Source: Azorhizobium doebereinerae UFLA1-100
GTDB taxonomy: Bacteria > Pseudomonadota > Alphaproteobacteria > Rhizobiales > Xanthobacteraceae
DNA length: 64,000 nucleotides
NCBI RefSeq assembly: GCF_000473085.1
Contig: NZ_AXBA01000003.1
Location: 1-64,000 of the forward strand
Direction of reading: 5' to 3'
A program made the position numbers and the translations under genes. This document shows, piece by piece, positions 1-8,607 of the stretch. Numbering within the stretch: position 1 is the first letter of the stretch; each line of letters begins with the position of its first letter. The notes below the pieces were generated by a model. It was not told the origin of the DNA. It did no database searches and was given only the letters and a program-made list of their open reading frames with translations.

Positions 1-205
1 AGCGACGGAAGACGGTGTTCCATTCTCCAAACAGCTCCGGCAGATCGCGCCAAGGCGAGCCGGTGCGCACGATCCACAGCACCGCCTCGATGAACATACG
101 ATTGTCCCGGCCCGAAGAGCCGCGCGTCCGCTCGTCGCCGATGATGTGCGGCGCTATCCGCGCCCACTGCTCATCCCCAAGCACCAGTCGATCAAGAACA
201 CCCAT
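1..205 (-). CDS. IS5-family transposase, N-terminal part (cut by window edge)
   Basis: Reading the minus strand from the ATG at 205, 68 codons stay open to the window edge. The product begins MGVLDRLVLGDEQWARI and continues with GRDNRMFIEAVLWIVRTGSP and WRDLPELFGEWNTVFR. This is the typical N-terminal region of IS5-family (IS427-like) DDE transposases, before the catalytic domain. An in-frame TGA lies 21 bases upstream of the ATG, so this is the first possible start in that frame. The rest of the gene lies left of base 1, so whether the element is intact, frameshifted or split in two frames, as is common in IS427-like elements, cannot be judged. Confidence 0.85.
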   Translation of the reverse strand, partial: MGVLDRLVLGDEQWARIAPHIIGDERTRGSSGRDNRMFIEAVLWIVRTGSPWRDLPELFGEWNTVFRR

Positions 206-241
206 CGCTGCCTCATCAAAGGCAGCTTTGAATCACAGATC
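1..241 (-). mobile_element. IS5-family insertion sequence, one end
   Basis: The transposase start is followed outward by about 36 bases ending near the minus-strand sequence ATCTGTGATTCAAAGC (226-241), which resembles the terminal inverted repeat of IS427-type elements. The opposite end is outside the window, so the repeat could not be matched to its partner. The exact boundary (somewhere between 238 and 245) is an estimate. The element lies just downstream of the ABC permease stop codon at 275 and does not break a gene visible here. Confidence 0.5.
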
Positions 242-274
242 ATTCAGCCCGGGAACCCCAAGAGTCCACACTAC

Positions 275-1114
275 CTAGCGTCGGCCGGGCGCGACGCGCT
301 CCACCAGGGCGCGGGCGAGGGCGTCGAGCGCGAAGCCGATGAGGCCGATGACCAGGATCGTGGCCATGAGCTCGGGATAGGCGAGGCGGTCCCGCGTATC
401 GAGGATGAAGTAGCCGAGCCCTGCCGAGACGCCGAGCATCTCGCACGGCACCAGCACGATCCAGGCGATGCCGATGGCGAGCCGGACCCCGGTGAGCACG
501 TGGCCGAGCACGGCCGGCAGGATCACCCTTGAGAGTGTCTCCCAGCCGGTGGCGGCGAGGCTGCGCGAAAGCAGCAGCCATTGCGGGTCGATCTGCCGCA
601 CGCCCGCCGCCGTGGAGAGCAGGATCGGCCACACCGTGGCGAAGGCGAGCAGGAAATAGATCGGCGCGTCGCCCACCCCGAACACCATCACCGCGATGGG
701 CATCCAGGAGAGCGGCGAGATCATGCGCAGGAACTGGAAGGCGGGCGTGGTCGCCGCCTCCGCCCGCAGGGAACCGCCCACCATGAGGCCCACCGGCACC
801 CCGACGGCCAGCGCGATGGCGAGGCCGACCAGCACCCGCTTCAGGCTGATGAGGATATGCAGCGGCAGATCGGAGTGGACCAGCAGCCGCCAGAGCGTGG
901 GCAGGGCGGTCGAAGGCGAGAACTTCTGCGCGAAGCTGCCGGGCTTCGCCAGGACATCGGCGCCCAGCCACCACAACAGGAGCAGGAGGATCAGGCCCGC
1001 CGCCCCGAGCAGGGCATGGCCCACGCGAGTCTTGCCGCGCGCGGCCCCCGCGCCCTCATGGCCGGTGGCCGGGGCGGTGGGCGCGGGACGGGGCGGGTCG
1101 ATCCTGGCGTTCAC
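275..1114 (-). CDS. ABC transporter permease, nitrate/sulfonate/taurine type
   Basis: This 279-residue inner membrane protein is the permease of an importer of the SsuC/TauC/NrtB family. It has an N-terminal cytoplasmic Pro/Ala-rich tail of about 30 residues, then about six membrane segments. The permease signature for ATPase docking is near residues 180-215 (RSLAATGWETLSRVILPAVL). The start is a GTG at 1114 whose last bases overlap the stop of the binding protein gene (GTGA), so the two are translationally coupled. It is the last gene of the 4756-to-275 operon and is followed by the insertion sequence. The substrate is not evident; the binding protein suggests an oxyanion or sulfonate. Confidence 0.9.
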   Translation of the reverse strand: MNARIDPPRPAPTAPATGHEGAGAARGKTRVGHALLGAAGLILLLLLWWLGADVLAKPGSFAQKFSPSTALPTLWRLLVHSDLPLHILISLKRVLVGLAIALAVGVPVGLMVGGSLRAEAATTPAFQFLRMISPLSWMPIAVMVFGVGDAPIYFLLAFATVWPILLSTAAGVRQIDPQWLLLSRSLAATGWETLSRVILPAVLGHVLTGVRLAIGIAWIVLVPCEMLGVSAGLGYFILDTRDRLAYPELMATILVIGLIGFALDALARALVERVAPGRR

Positions 1115-2301
1115 GCGACGATGACTTCCGTCCGGGTGAAGCTGTCCGGCAGGCCGAAGGCGGCAAGGCCGCCGGATTGGGCGAGCGCAGCCTTCACGAA
1201 GCGGTCGTCCACCAGGTCCCTGGCGGCGAAGGCGGGATCGAGCGCATCCAGGAAGCCGCGATCACCTTCCACCAGCGTGCCCTTCAGGCGCGTGACCAGT
1301 TCCTCAGTATAGCTGGGGAAGGGATAGGGCTGGAAGTCGATGCGCTTCTCGCGCCAGTCAGGATGGCGGATGGCGCCGGACTGGATATAGGCGGTCTCGT
1401 CCGCCGGGCCGGGATCGAGCACGCGCTTCAGCACCTCGACGCTGTGCGGGGTGTATTTGTTGGCATTGTCCTTGGACAGCAGTTCCGCCGTCTCGCCGCG
1501 ATTGGCGCGGGTCCAGCCCTGCGCCTTCACGATGGCGTTCACCACCTTCTGCGACCATTCCGGCCGCTCGGCGAGGTCCTTCTCCTGCATGAAGACCACG
1601 CAGCAGGCATGGTCCTTCCATACGTCGCCGGTGAAGCGCAGCACCCGGCCGACCTTCAGCACCTCCGCCGCGGCATTGAACGGCTCGGCGACGATATAGC
1701 CGGCGATCTGGCTGGCGGCGAGCGCCGGCACCATGTCGGACGGGGCCATGATGAGCAGGTTCACCTCGTTGGCCGCCGGCGTGCCGGTCTTCTTGGACAC
1801 GGGGGTGAGGCCGTTCTCGCGCAGCAGCGTCTGCAACACGACGTTATGGATGGAATACCAGAAGGGGATGGCGACGGTCTTGCCGCCCAGGTCCTTCACC
1901 GACTGGATGTCCGGCCCGACCGTGAGGCCTGAGCCGCTGGTGTGGTTCCAGGCGACCACCTTGGCCGGGGCCTTGCTGCCGTAGCGCGCCCACACCGTGA
2001 TGGGGGAGAGCAGGTGGACCACGTTCACCTGGCCGGACAGGAACGCCTCCACGATCTGCGACCAGCTGCGGAACAGCACCGGCTTGTCGGCCTTCAGGCC
2101 TTCCGCCTCGTAGAAGCCCTTGCCATGGGCGACAAGCAGCGGCGTGGCGTCGGTGATCGGCAGGTAGCCGACCCGCACCGGCGCATCCTTGTCCTGCGCC
2201 CGCGCGGCGCCGGCCTGGATGAAGGGGGCGGCGCCGGAAGCGGTGAGCAGCGCCGAGAGCTTCAGCATGTCGCGGCGGGAGAAGAAATCGTCTGTCAGCA
2301 C
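1111..2301 (-). CDS. ABC substrate-binding protein, NrtA/SsuA-like, Tat-exported
   Basis: This 396-residue periplasmic binding protein carries a twin-arginine signal (SRRDMLKLSALLTASG, residues 8-23) with a cleavage region near GAARAQ. The mature part has the NMT1/NrtA fold signature: RVGYLPITDATPLLVAHGKG near the start and later segments DLGGKTVAIPFWYS and GYIVAEPFNAAAE typical of nitrate/bicarbonate/sulfonate binding proteins. The start is GTG at 2301 with GAGGGGG a few bases upstream. It lies 12 bases after the ATPase gene and overlaps the permease. The length and the Tat signal favour the NrtA/CmpA-like branch, but the ligand cannot be assigned. Confidence 0.88.
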   Translation of the reverse strand: MLTDDFFSRRDMLKLSALLTASGAAPFIQAGAARAQDKDAPVRVGYLPITDATPLLVAHGKGFYEAEGLKADKPVLFRSWSQIVEAFLSGQVNVVHLLSPITVWARYGSKAPAKVVAWNHTSGSGLTVGPDIQSVKDLGGKTVAIPFWYSIHNVVLQTLLRENGLTPVSKKTGTPAANEVNLLIMAPSDMVPALAASQIAGYIVAEPFNAAAEVLKVGRVLRFTGDVWKDHACCVVFMQEKDLAERPEWSQKVVNAIVKAQGWTRANRGETAELLSKDNANKYTPHSVEVLKRVLDPGPADETAYIQSGAIRHPDWREKRIDFQPYPFPSYTEELVTRLKGTLVEGDRGFLDALDPAFAARDLVDDRFVKAALAQSGGLAAFGLPDSFTRTEVIVA

Positions 2302-2313
2302 GGCGTGTCCCCC

Positions 2314-3093
2314 TCAATGATTGCGGATCGCGGCGCGCAAGGTGGTGAGGATCTCCACCCGCACCGCGCCCAATTCTGAAATGAAGCCGCCGCGCGGCTT
2401 GGGCAGGGTGAGCGACCACTGGCCGATCTCCCGCCCCGGCGATCCGCCCAGCAGCACCACCCGGTCGGCCACCAGCAGCGCCTCGTCGATGTCGTGGGTC
2501 ACCAGCACGGCGGCGGTGTTGAAGTCCTCCACCACCTTCAGCAGCAGGTCCTGCATCTCCGCGCGGGTCACCTCGTCCAGCGCGCCGAAGGGCTCGTCCA
2601 GCAGCAGCACCTGCGGCTTGCGGGCAAGGCAGCGGGCCAGCGCCGCGCGCTGGGCCATGCCGCCGGAGAGCTGCGCGGGTTTCAGCCCGCGGGCATGGTC
2701 GAGGCCCACTTCCGCGATCGCCGTATCCACCCGCGCCCTGCGCTCCTCGCGCGACAGCTTCGGCTGGCGCTTGAAATCGAGGCCGAAGGCGACGTTCCGT
2801 TCCAGATCGAGCCACGGCAGCAGCCCGGGATTCTGGAAGGCCAGCGCCAGGCGGGGATGCACCGTGGTGACCGGCGTGCCCGCCATCACCACCTGTCCGC
2901 TGTCCGGCGGCTGGAGGCCGGCGAGCACGCGCAGCAGGCTGGACTTGCCGACGCCGGAAGGCCCGAGCAGCGCCACCACCTCGCCAGGGGCAAGGTCGAG
3001 CGAGAAATCCGCCAGCACGCGGGCCTGGGCGCCCGGATAGCGCAGGCAGACGGCCTGCGCCTGCAAGGCCGGGGGCACCACGGCGGGGGTCAT
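2314..3093 (-). CDS. ABC transporter ATP-binding protein, SsuB/TauB/NrtD type
   Basis: This is a 259-residue ATPase. Walker A is GPSGVGKSS, the Q-loop region is AFQNPGLLPWLD, the signature is LSGGMAQRAALAR, Walker B is VLLLDEPFGALDE and the switch histidine is in VTHDIDEAL. The FQNPGLLPW and SGGMAQR variants are characteristic of nitrate/sulfonate/taurine importers. The ATG at 3093 overlaps the stop of the acyl-CoA-dehydrogenase-like gene by four bases. It should energise the permease at 275-1114 and the binding protein between them. Confidence 0.93.
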   Translation of the reverse strand: MTPAVVPPALQAQAVCLRYPGAQARVLADFSLDLAPGEVVALLGPSGVGKSSLLRVLAGLQPPDSGQVVMAGTPVTTVHPRLALAFQNPGLLPWLDLERNVAFGLDFKRQPKLSREERRARVDTAIAEVGLDHARGLKPAQLSGGMAQRAALARCLARKPQVLLLDEPFGALDEVTRAEMQDLLLKVVEDFNTAAVLVTHDIDEALLVADRVVLLGGSPGREIGQWSLTLPKPRGGFISELGAVRVEILTTLRAAIRNH

Positions 3094-4184
3094 GCCGCGC
3101 TCTCGCGCGCCTTGGCGAGCGCGGTCTTCAATTGCACCAGGCTCGGGGTGATGACCGGGATGAAGGCCGCCTCGCGACTGCGGCGGGCAAAGCCACGGCC
3201 GGGCCCGGTGAGATAGGCCTTGCCGCCCAGCGCCTGGAGTTCCAGCGACACCGCCTCGGCGACCACCTCCGCCAGCGCGATGCGCAGCTCGAACAACGGG
3301 GCGGCATTGGCTTCGAAGGCGCGGGCGCGCAGGCCGGCGAACAGGGCGGACTGGGCCGCCTCCAGCCGCTGCGTGGCGTCGGCCAGGGGGGCGGCCAGCA
3401 CGCCGCGGCCGGAGCCTCCGGCGGCCCGGGTCTCGGCCAGCGCCCGCCGGGCGAGGCCGATGGACATGCCGCATTGCAGGCCGGCGAAGGCGGGCCGCAC
3501 ACGGGGCAGCCACGCTCTGGCGTCGGCCGCGATGATGCGCTGCGGCCCGATTCGCACCGCGTTCAGCGACAGGGCCGCCGTGTTGGTGGCGCGCATGCCC
3601 ATGAGGTCGAGGTCGGCGGAGCGCGCGAGGCCGGCATCGTCATGGGCGAAGGCGGCGACGACAGGCACGCCGTCGGGCCCGTCCACGGCGGCGGCGACAT
3701 GGAAGCCCTCGCGCCGCAGGTTGGTGACCCAGGGCAGGGCGCCGTCGACGCGCAGCCCGGCGTCATCCCGCCGCGCCACCACCTGAAGCGGCTCCATGCC
3801 GGCCAGGTGCTTCATCGCGTTGGACAGTCCGGTCGCGCCGGCGAGGGTGCCGTCCAGGAGGCCGGGCAGCGCTTCGTCGCCGAGCGCGGTGTTCGGGCTC
3901 TGGAGCAGGTATTCGATATAGGTGCGGTGGCCCCACAGCACGAAGGCGGCGGCAAGCGACCGGGTCGCCACCTCCGACAAGGCGTCCAGCGCGTCGACGA
4001 TGGTGCCGCCCGCGCCGCCCCGCGCCGTCGGCACGCCGATCGCCGGCAGGCCGGCCGCGGCGAGGCGCGGCAGCACGTCGGCGGCGTGGTCCGCGCTTGT
4101 GTCGAGCGCGTCGGCCGCCTCGGCGAGCCAGAGGGCGCAGCCGGGATCCCCTTGGCCGGGGCGTGGAGCGGAATGGGCGGTCAT
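3090..4184 (-). CDS. Acyl-CoA dehydrogenase family flavoprotein
   Basis: The 364-residue product has the acyl-CoA dehydrogenase layout: a helical N-terminal part (LPRLAAAGLPAIGVPTARGG), a middle beta domain and a C-terminal helical part (LELQALGGKAYLTGPGRGFA). In operons with SsuA/NrtA-type importers such proteins are usually reduced-flavin-dependent monooxygenases or desaturases of the SfnB/DszC-like kind rather than fatty acid enzymes. That role is inference here. The chosen ATG at 4184 overlaps the preceding stop as ATGA; a longer reading frame upstream runs into the AhpD-like gene and is unlikely. The family is fairly sure, the substrate unknown. Confidence 0.8.
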   Translation of the reverse strand: MTAHSAPRPGQGDPGCALWLAEAADALDTSADHAADVLPRLAAAGLPAIGVPTARGGAGGTIVDALDALSEVATRSLAAAFVLWGHRTYIEYLLQSPNTALGDEALPGLLDGTLAGATGLSNAMKHLAGMEPLQVVARRDDAGLRVDGALPWVTNLRREGFHVAAAVDGPDGVPVVAAFAHDDAGLARSADLDLMGMRATNTAALSLNAVRIGPQRIIAADARAWLPRVRPAFAGLQCGMSIGLARRALAETRAAGGSGRGVLAAPLADATQRLEAAQSALFAGLRARAFEANAAPLFELRIALAEVVAEAVSLELQALGGKAYLTGPGRGFARRSREAAFIPVITPSLVQLKTALAKARESAA

Positions 4185-4756
4185 TCCGCGGCGGCCGGGA
4201 CGGAGCGCGGGTCCCACCGATAGGCGGCGAGCTGCGCGTTGAGGGGCGGCTGGCCGAGATTGTTGGCGAAGTTGCACAAGGTGGCGAGGCTGACGCCGAG
4301 CACCACTTCCAGCGCCTGCTGGTCGTCGAAGCCGGCCGCCTTGAAGCGCGCCAGCGCCTCGTCCGGCACGGCGCCGCGATGGGCGATCACCGCCTCGGTG
4401 AAGCGGGCGACGGCATCGAGCCGCGCATCCGGCACCTGCGCCTTGGCGCGCAGGGCGGCGATGGTCTCGCCCGGCAGGTGGGCCTTCTTTTCGGCGATGG
4501 CCGTGTGGCCGGCGACGCAGAAGCCGCAGCCATGGGTCGCGGCGGCGGTGATCTGCACCGCCTCGCGCTCGGCAAGCGGCAGCGAGGCGCGGGCGTTGAT
4601 GCCGGAAACGGTCAGATAGGTCTCCAGCGCCACCGGCGCGTTGGCGAGCACGCGCAGCAGGTTGGGCAGATAGCCATTGGCCTTCTCGGCCGCTTCCAGC
4701 GCGGGCTTGGCCGCGTCGGGCGCATCGGCAGGGGTACGGAGCGGCAGGCGGGCCAT
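4181..4756 (-). CDS. Carboxymuconolactone decarboxylase/AhpD-like protein
   Basis: This 191-residue protein has the CMD/AhpD core with the redox motif HGCGFCVAGH (CxxC plus downstream His, about residues 74-83), as in peroxidase-type alkylhydroperoxidase D proteins. A strong AAGGAGG ribosome binding site precedes the ATG at 4756. It is the first gene of the operon that continues into the flavoprotein and the ABC importer, so it may remove peroxide leaked by the flavoprotein or keep thiols reduced. That partnership is inferred only from gene order. Confidence 0.85.
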   Translation of the reverse strand: MARLPLRTPADAPDAAKPALEAAEKANGYLPNLLRVLANAPVALETYLTVSGINARASLPLAEREAVQITAAATHGCGFCVAGHTAIAEKKAHLPGETIAALRAKAQVPDARLDAVARFTEAVIAHRGAVPDEALARFKAAGFDDQQALEVVLGVSLATLCNFANNLGQPPLNAQLAAYRWDPRSVPAAAE

Positions 4757-4864
4757 GGGAGCCTCCTTGTTGATCTTCCTCCTCTATATAAAGTTTACAG
4801 AATTAGTCGCAAGCGGCCTGGGCTATACGAGTGACGCTGCGTCAGATTCTCGCAACAAGCGGCG
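4757..4864 (-). promoter_or_regulatory. Promoter/leader region of the AhpD-ABC operon
   Basis: This gap is locally AT-rich (TCCTCTATATAAAGTTTACAG, split at the A-tract), unlike the flanking DNA. It holds the AAGGAGG ribosome binding site of the AhpD-like gene at its left end. It must contain the promoter of the minus-strand operon 4756-275 and the 3' end of the operon arriving from 8607. No clear terminator hairpin was found. Confidence 0.4.
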
Positions 4865-5812
4865 TCAGGCGGCCGTGCGGACCTGAGCGCCGGCGGCGGC
4901 GAGGGCGGCGGCGAGGGCAGCGGTCTCGCGGGTGTCGCACGGCGGCTGGGGCGGGCGCAGGGCGTCGCTGCCGAGCCGGCCCAGCAGCTTCAGGCAGGTC
5001 TTCAGCCGCGCGGTGGCCCGCCCACCCGGCGCGTCGCGGTAGATGGCGACGGAGAGCGGGTAGAGCGCCTCGTGCACCGCCCGGGCGCGGGTCCAGTCGC
5101 CGGCTTCGGCCGCGTCCCACAGGGCGACCACCAGCTCCGGCACGACCGCGGCGAGGCTGACCTGGCTGCCGGCGCTGCCGATGACGTAGCTGGTCAGCAG
5201 ATGCTCATCGCCGGAGCCGAGCACGGCGAAGTCCGGCCGCAGAGCGCGGATGAGGCGCAGGTTTTCCTCATAGGCCGCCACCTCCCAGCTGCCGTCCTTG
5301 ATGGCGACGAAGCGCGGGTCCTCCACCAGGCGCGCCAGCACCCGGGGGGCGTAGGACATGGCGCCGGCGCCGACCGGCGCGCCATAGAGCATCAGCGGCA
5401 GGCTGGTGGCCTCGGCGATCAGGCGATGGTGCAGCAGCGTGCAGTCGTCCGCATGGCCAAGCGCCCAGCTGTTGGGTGGGAAGACCAGCAGGCCGTCGGC
5501 CCCGGCCTGCTCCATCTCGGCCGCCTCGCGGGCGGCCTCCAGGCTGGATTCGTGATTGACGCCGGAGACGATGAGGCAGTCCTTCGGGCTTGCAGCGCGG
5601 GCGATCTCCACCACGCGGCGCTTCTCCGCCGGGGACAGCACGAAATTCTCGCCCGCATGGCCGTTGATGAGCAGCCCGCGGATGCCGGGCACGGCGGTGA
5701 CGCCGGCGATGTGCGCGGCGAGGGCCTCCTCGTCCACCGAGAAGTCCGCGCGCATGGGCACCACGGTCGCCGCATGGATGCCGGAGAGGCGTTGGACGAA
5801 GCGTTCAGTCAT
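4865..5812 (-). CDS. Dihydrodipicolinate synthase family lyase/deaminase
   Basis: This 315-residue protein is a TIM-barrel class I aldolase-like enzyme of the DapA/NanA family. The pattern is preserved: GLLINGHAGENFVLSPAEK in place of the usual GTTGE block, the barrel tyrosine in LMLYGAP, and the Schiff-base lysine in FVAIKDGSWE. It begins eight bases before the end of the FAD oxidoreductase gene, so it is the last gene of a four-gene operon. Beside a D-hydroxyproline dehydrogenase or opine oxidase-like complex, a good candidate function is pyrroline-4-hydroxy-2-carboxylate deaminase (LhpC/HypD-like). No epimerase gene is present to confirm hydroxyproline use. Confidence 0.8.
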   Translation of the reverse strand: MTERFVQRLSGIHAATVVPMRADFSVDEEALAAHIAGVTAVPGIRGLLINGHAGENFVLSPAEKRRVVEIARAASPKDCLIVSGVNHESSLEAAREAAEMEQAGADGLLVFPPNSWALGHADDCTLLHHRLIAEATSLPLMLYGAPVGAGAMSYAPRVLARLVEDPRFVAIKDGSWEVAAYEENLRLIRALRPDFAVLGSGDEHLLTSYVIGSAGSQVSLAAVVPELVVALWDAAEAGDWTRARAVHEALYPLSVAIYRDAPGGRATARLKTCLKLLGRLGSDALRPPQPPCDTRETAALAAALAAAGAQVRTAA

Positions 5813-6929
5813 GGCGGGCCTCGGAGGGTGTCGCCGTGCCGAGCAGGCGATCAATGGGAAAGAGGGGCAGGTCCGTCTCGTGCCCCAGGATGCGCTCGGC
5901 CAGCAGGCGGGCGATGTAGGGGCCGCTGGTGTAGCCGGAATGGACGCTGCCGCAGACATAGGCGTCGGGGATGCCGGGGATCGGCCCGGCGGCGGGCAGG
6001 GCGTCCGCCGTCTCCGCCTCCAGCCCGGCCCAGGCGCGCGCCACGCGGGCGGCCTTCAGGTCGGGAATGGCGTGGCAGGCGAGGCGCACGTTGCCGATGA
6101 CGCGGTCCGGCAGCAGCTCCACGCCGCCGCGCTCGCGGTCGCCGATCCCCTGCCAGCCGCCGCCGATGACCACCGTGCCGTGCGGATACTGCTTCAGCGA
6201 CAGGAGGCCGTTGGCGATGCCCACCACGGTGCGCATCACCGGGCGCACGCGCTCGGTGACGACGAGCTGGTTGATGAGGGTCTTGATAGGCAAGGCGATG
6301 CCGAGCCAGGCCAGCATGGGCTCGATCCACACCCCGCCCGCCAGCACGATGCGCCTCGCCCGCACGACGCCGTTCGACGTCTGCACCGCGAAGCCGCCGT
6401 CCTCGCGCACAATGCCCGATGCGGGCGTGTTCTCTTGCAGCGCCACGCCGGCGTCGATCAGCGCGCGGCGGAAGGCGAGGCCGGTGAGATAGGCGTTGGC
6501 GAAGCCGTCCACCTTGCAGTAGCCGGCGAGACGCACGGTGTCCGAGACGCCGGGCTCGATCCTTCGCGCCTCGGCGCCGCTGACCAGCGAGATGGGCGCC
6601 CCCGCCTCCCGCCGCTTCCCCGCCCGGAAGGAGAGCAGTTCTTCCTCCTGCTCGGTGAAGGCGAGCGAAAGGCCGTCGCAGACCACCACGCCCACGTCGT
6701 GCCCCAGCCATTCGCGGGCGCTGGCCCACATGGCGTGGGCGCGCAGTGCATAGGGGATGAGCGCCACGCGCGTCATCTGCAGGGTGAGGGTGCCGGCATT
6801 GACGCCGGAGGCCTCGCGGCAGAGCGGGCCGCGCTCGATGAGCGTGACCTTCATGCCGCCGCGGGCGGCGAACAGGGCGACGGTGGAGCCGTGGACACCA
6901 CCGCCGATGACAGCGAGATCGTGAATCAT
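5805..6929 (-). CDS. FAD-dependent oxidoreductase, DAO family (small catalytic subunit)
   Basis: The 374-residue protein has an N-terminal dinucleotide-binding motif (AVIGGGVHGSTVALFAARGG) and the DAO fold, ending with CGSVHSGYTSGPYIA, the usual C-terminal FAD contact. Proteins of this size beside a BFD-type [2Fe-2S] flavoprotein and a small ferredoxin form heterotrimers such as opine oxidase (OoxB), D-hydroxyproline dehydrogenase and HcnC. It would oxidise a secondary or alpha-amine of an amino acid or opine. It overlaps both neighbours (ATGA upstream). Confidence 0.82.
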   Translation of the reverse strand: MIHDLAVIGGGVHGSTVALFAARGGMKVTLIERGPLCREASGVNAGTLTLQMTRVALIPYALRAHAMWASAREWLGHDVGVVVCDGLSLAFTEQEEELLSFRAGKRREAGAPISLVSGAEARRIEPGVSDTVRLAGYCKVDGFANAYLTGLAFRRALIDAGVALQENTPASGIVREDGGFAVQTSNGVVRARRIVLAGGVWIEPMLAWLGIALPIKTLINQLVVTERVRPVMRTVVGIANGLLSLKQYPHGTVVIGGGWQGIGDRERGGVELLPDRVIGNVRLACHAIPDLKAARVARAWAGLEAETADALPAAGPIPGIPDAYVCGSVHSGYTSGPYIARLLAERILGHETDLPLFPIDRLLGTATPSEARHD

Positions 6930-8341
6930 AGCGGGGCCGGAGCGGGAATGGGGATGTCCGCGTAATCGAACGCCCCCATCAGGTCGGCGAGCGGCACGGG
7001 GCGCAGCGGCGGGCGGGCGGTGAAGGCACCCACCGCCTCGCGCGAGCCCACCTTGGCGGCGAGCAGTTCGCCCGCCACGTCGCCGCAGAAGCGGCCCTGG
7101 CAGGGGCCCATGCCGCAGCGGGTGAACTGCTTCAACTGGTTGAGGTCGCGCGCGCCGTCCGCATGCGCCGCCTCGATGTCGGCGCGGGTGACGTCCTCGC
7201 AGCGGCACACCACCGTCTCCGGCGGGATGGCGGCCACCTGCGCCGGGCGCAGGGCCATCATCTCCGCCATGGCGTCGGAGAAGGCACGGGCCTGGGCGAT
7301 GCGTGCGCGCGCCTGCCCGGCTGCGGCTGCGAACGCATCGGCGGAGAGGGCACCGGCGTCGTGGGCGCTGGCGAGCCCGGCCAGCCGTCCTGCCGCCTCC
7401 GCCACGAGCGCCCCCCGGATGCCGACGCCGTCGCCGCAGGCATAGAGGCCATTGAGGCTGGTGCGGCCGCACGCGTCGAGGCGTGGAATGAAGCCGCCGC
7501 GCCGGCGGTCGAAGGTCTGGGCGGTGCGGAACAGGCGTGGGATTTCGGCGCCCGGCACGAGCCCATGGCCGACGCACAGCGCATCGGCCGCGAGCGTGAT
7601 CTCGGGCCCGGCGGAGAAGCCGCCGGCCGCATCCACGGGCGCCAGCCGCACCTGTTCTATCGCTTCGCCCCCGTCCGCCGCGCGCACGCCGTGGCGGAAA
7701 TGGACCGGGATGCGCGCGCCGCCGATCTTCAGCGCCCAGGCGGCACCGCGCATTAGCAGGCGCGGCTGGCTGGCCAGCGCCGGCAGCGCCTTGAGCCAGT
7801 CGCCGGGGCCGGCGAGATCGGCGATGGCCGCGACCGTGCCGCCGGCCTTCAGGATGCCCGCCGCCACCACCGCCAGCAGCGGGCCGCAGCCAGCGACCAC
7901 CACGCGCGTGCCGGGCAGGGCGCCGTGCGATTTCAGCAGCACCGTGGCCGCGGCAAGGCCGATCACGCCCGGCAGCGTCCAGCCGGGGAAGGGCACCACG
8001 CGCTCATGCGCGCCGGTGGCGGCGATGAGGCGCGGCGCCTCCGCATGCTCATTGCCGCCCGGCCCCACCGCATCCACGCGGAAATGTTGCCCCACCGACC
8101 AGACGGTGCGGCCGAAGCGGATCTCGACGGCGGAGGCGGCAAGACGGGCGCGCAGCGCATCGCCGCTGTCCTTTTCGGGAGAGGACGGCATGCGGAGCCC
8201 GGGCAGCGGCGCGCGCCAGACCTGCCCGCCGGCGGCCGGCTGCTGCTCGAACAGCACCACCTTCAGCCCGGCCTCGGCGGCGGCGAGCGCGGCATTGGCG
8301 CCGGCCGGGCCGGCACCGAGAACGATGACGTCGTGGGTCAC
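6926..8341 (-). CDS. NAD(P)/FAD oxidoreductase with BFD-type [2Fe-2S] domain (large subunit)
   Basis: This 471-residue protein contains an FAD motif at the N terminus (VIVLGAGPAGANAALAAAEA), a second Rossmann motif (VVVAGCGPLLAVVAAG), the FAD-closing ACGDGVGIRGA, and near residues 365-425 a bacterioferritin-associated-ferredoxin-like cluster site (CRCEDV followed by CGMGPCQGRFC). This architecture is that of OoxA/NoxA, HcnB and the D-hydroxyproline dehydrogenase large subunit. The start is GTG at 8341, coupled to the ferredoxin stop (GTGA). It probably relays electrons from the DAO subunit to a quinone or other acceptor. Confidence 0.85.
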   Translation of the reverse strand: MTHDVIVLGAGPAGANAALAAAEAGLKVVLFEQQPAAGGQVWRAPLPGLRMPSSPEKDSGDALRARLAASAVEIRFGRTVWSVGQHFRVDAVGPGGNEHAEAPRLIAATGAHERVVPFPGWTLPGVIGLAAATVLLKSHGALPGTRVVVAGCGPLLAVVAAGILKAGGTVAAIADLAGPGDWLKALPALASQPRLLMRGAAWALKIGGARIPVHFRHGVRAADGGEAIEQVRLAPVDAAGGFSAGPEITLAADALCVGHGLVPGAEIPRLFRTAQTFDRRRGGFIPRLDACGRTSLNGLYACGDGVGIRGALVAEAAGRLAGLASAHDAGALSADAFAAAAGQARARIAQARAFSDAMAEMMALRPAQVAAIPPETVVCRCEDVTRADIEAAHADGARDLNQLKQFTRCGMGPCQGRFCGDVAGELLAAKVGSREAVGAFTARPPLRPVPLADLMGAFDYADIPIPAPAPL

Positions 8342-8607
8342 AGCACCCCCCGGCGTTCCACCGCCATGCCGGCGGAAACCGGCGTCAGGCAGGCCTGGCG
8401 GATCGCGCCGTCCACGTGCAGCGCGCATTCCTGGCACACGCCCATGTGGCAGAAGGCGCCGCGCGGCGTGCCCGCGTTCGGGCTCCGGCGCAGGCGCAGC
8501 AGGCCGTGCCGGGCGAGCGCGGTGGTCAGCATCTCGCCTTCGCGCGCCCGGAGCGCGGCGCCGTCCACGGTGATGGTCACCGTGGGGCGCTGGTCCGGCT
8601 GGGTCAT
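8338..8607 (-). CDS. (2Fe-2S)-binding ferredoxin-like subunit
   Basis: This 89-residue protein has the plant-type ferredoxin-like motif of small dehydrogenase subunits: CHMGVCQEC, then C in RQACLTPV about 17 residues later. It corresponds to HcnA and the gamma subunit of D-hydroxyproline dehydrogenase. It is the first gene of the minus-strand operon, with its ATG at 8607 near the divergent control region. The usual second cluster-binding segment is compact, as in the HcnA group. Confidence 0.85.
   Translation of the reverse strand: MTQPDQRPTVTITVDGAALRAREGEMLTTALARHGLLRLRRSPNAGTPRGAFCHMGVCQECALHVDGAIRQACLTPVSAGMAVERRGVL

Noticed and set aside
4837-4864. Terminator after the DHDPS-family gene
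   Set aside because: No stem of useful length was found directly past the stop codon.
5805-8607. Hydrogen cyanide synthase hcnABC
   Set aside because: The three-subunit layout fits, but the DHDPS-family partner and the amino acid importer favour imino acid or opine catabolism, so no hcn symbols were given.
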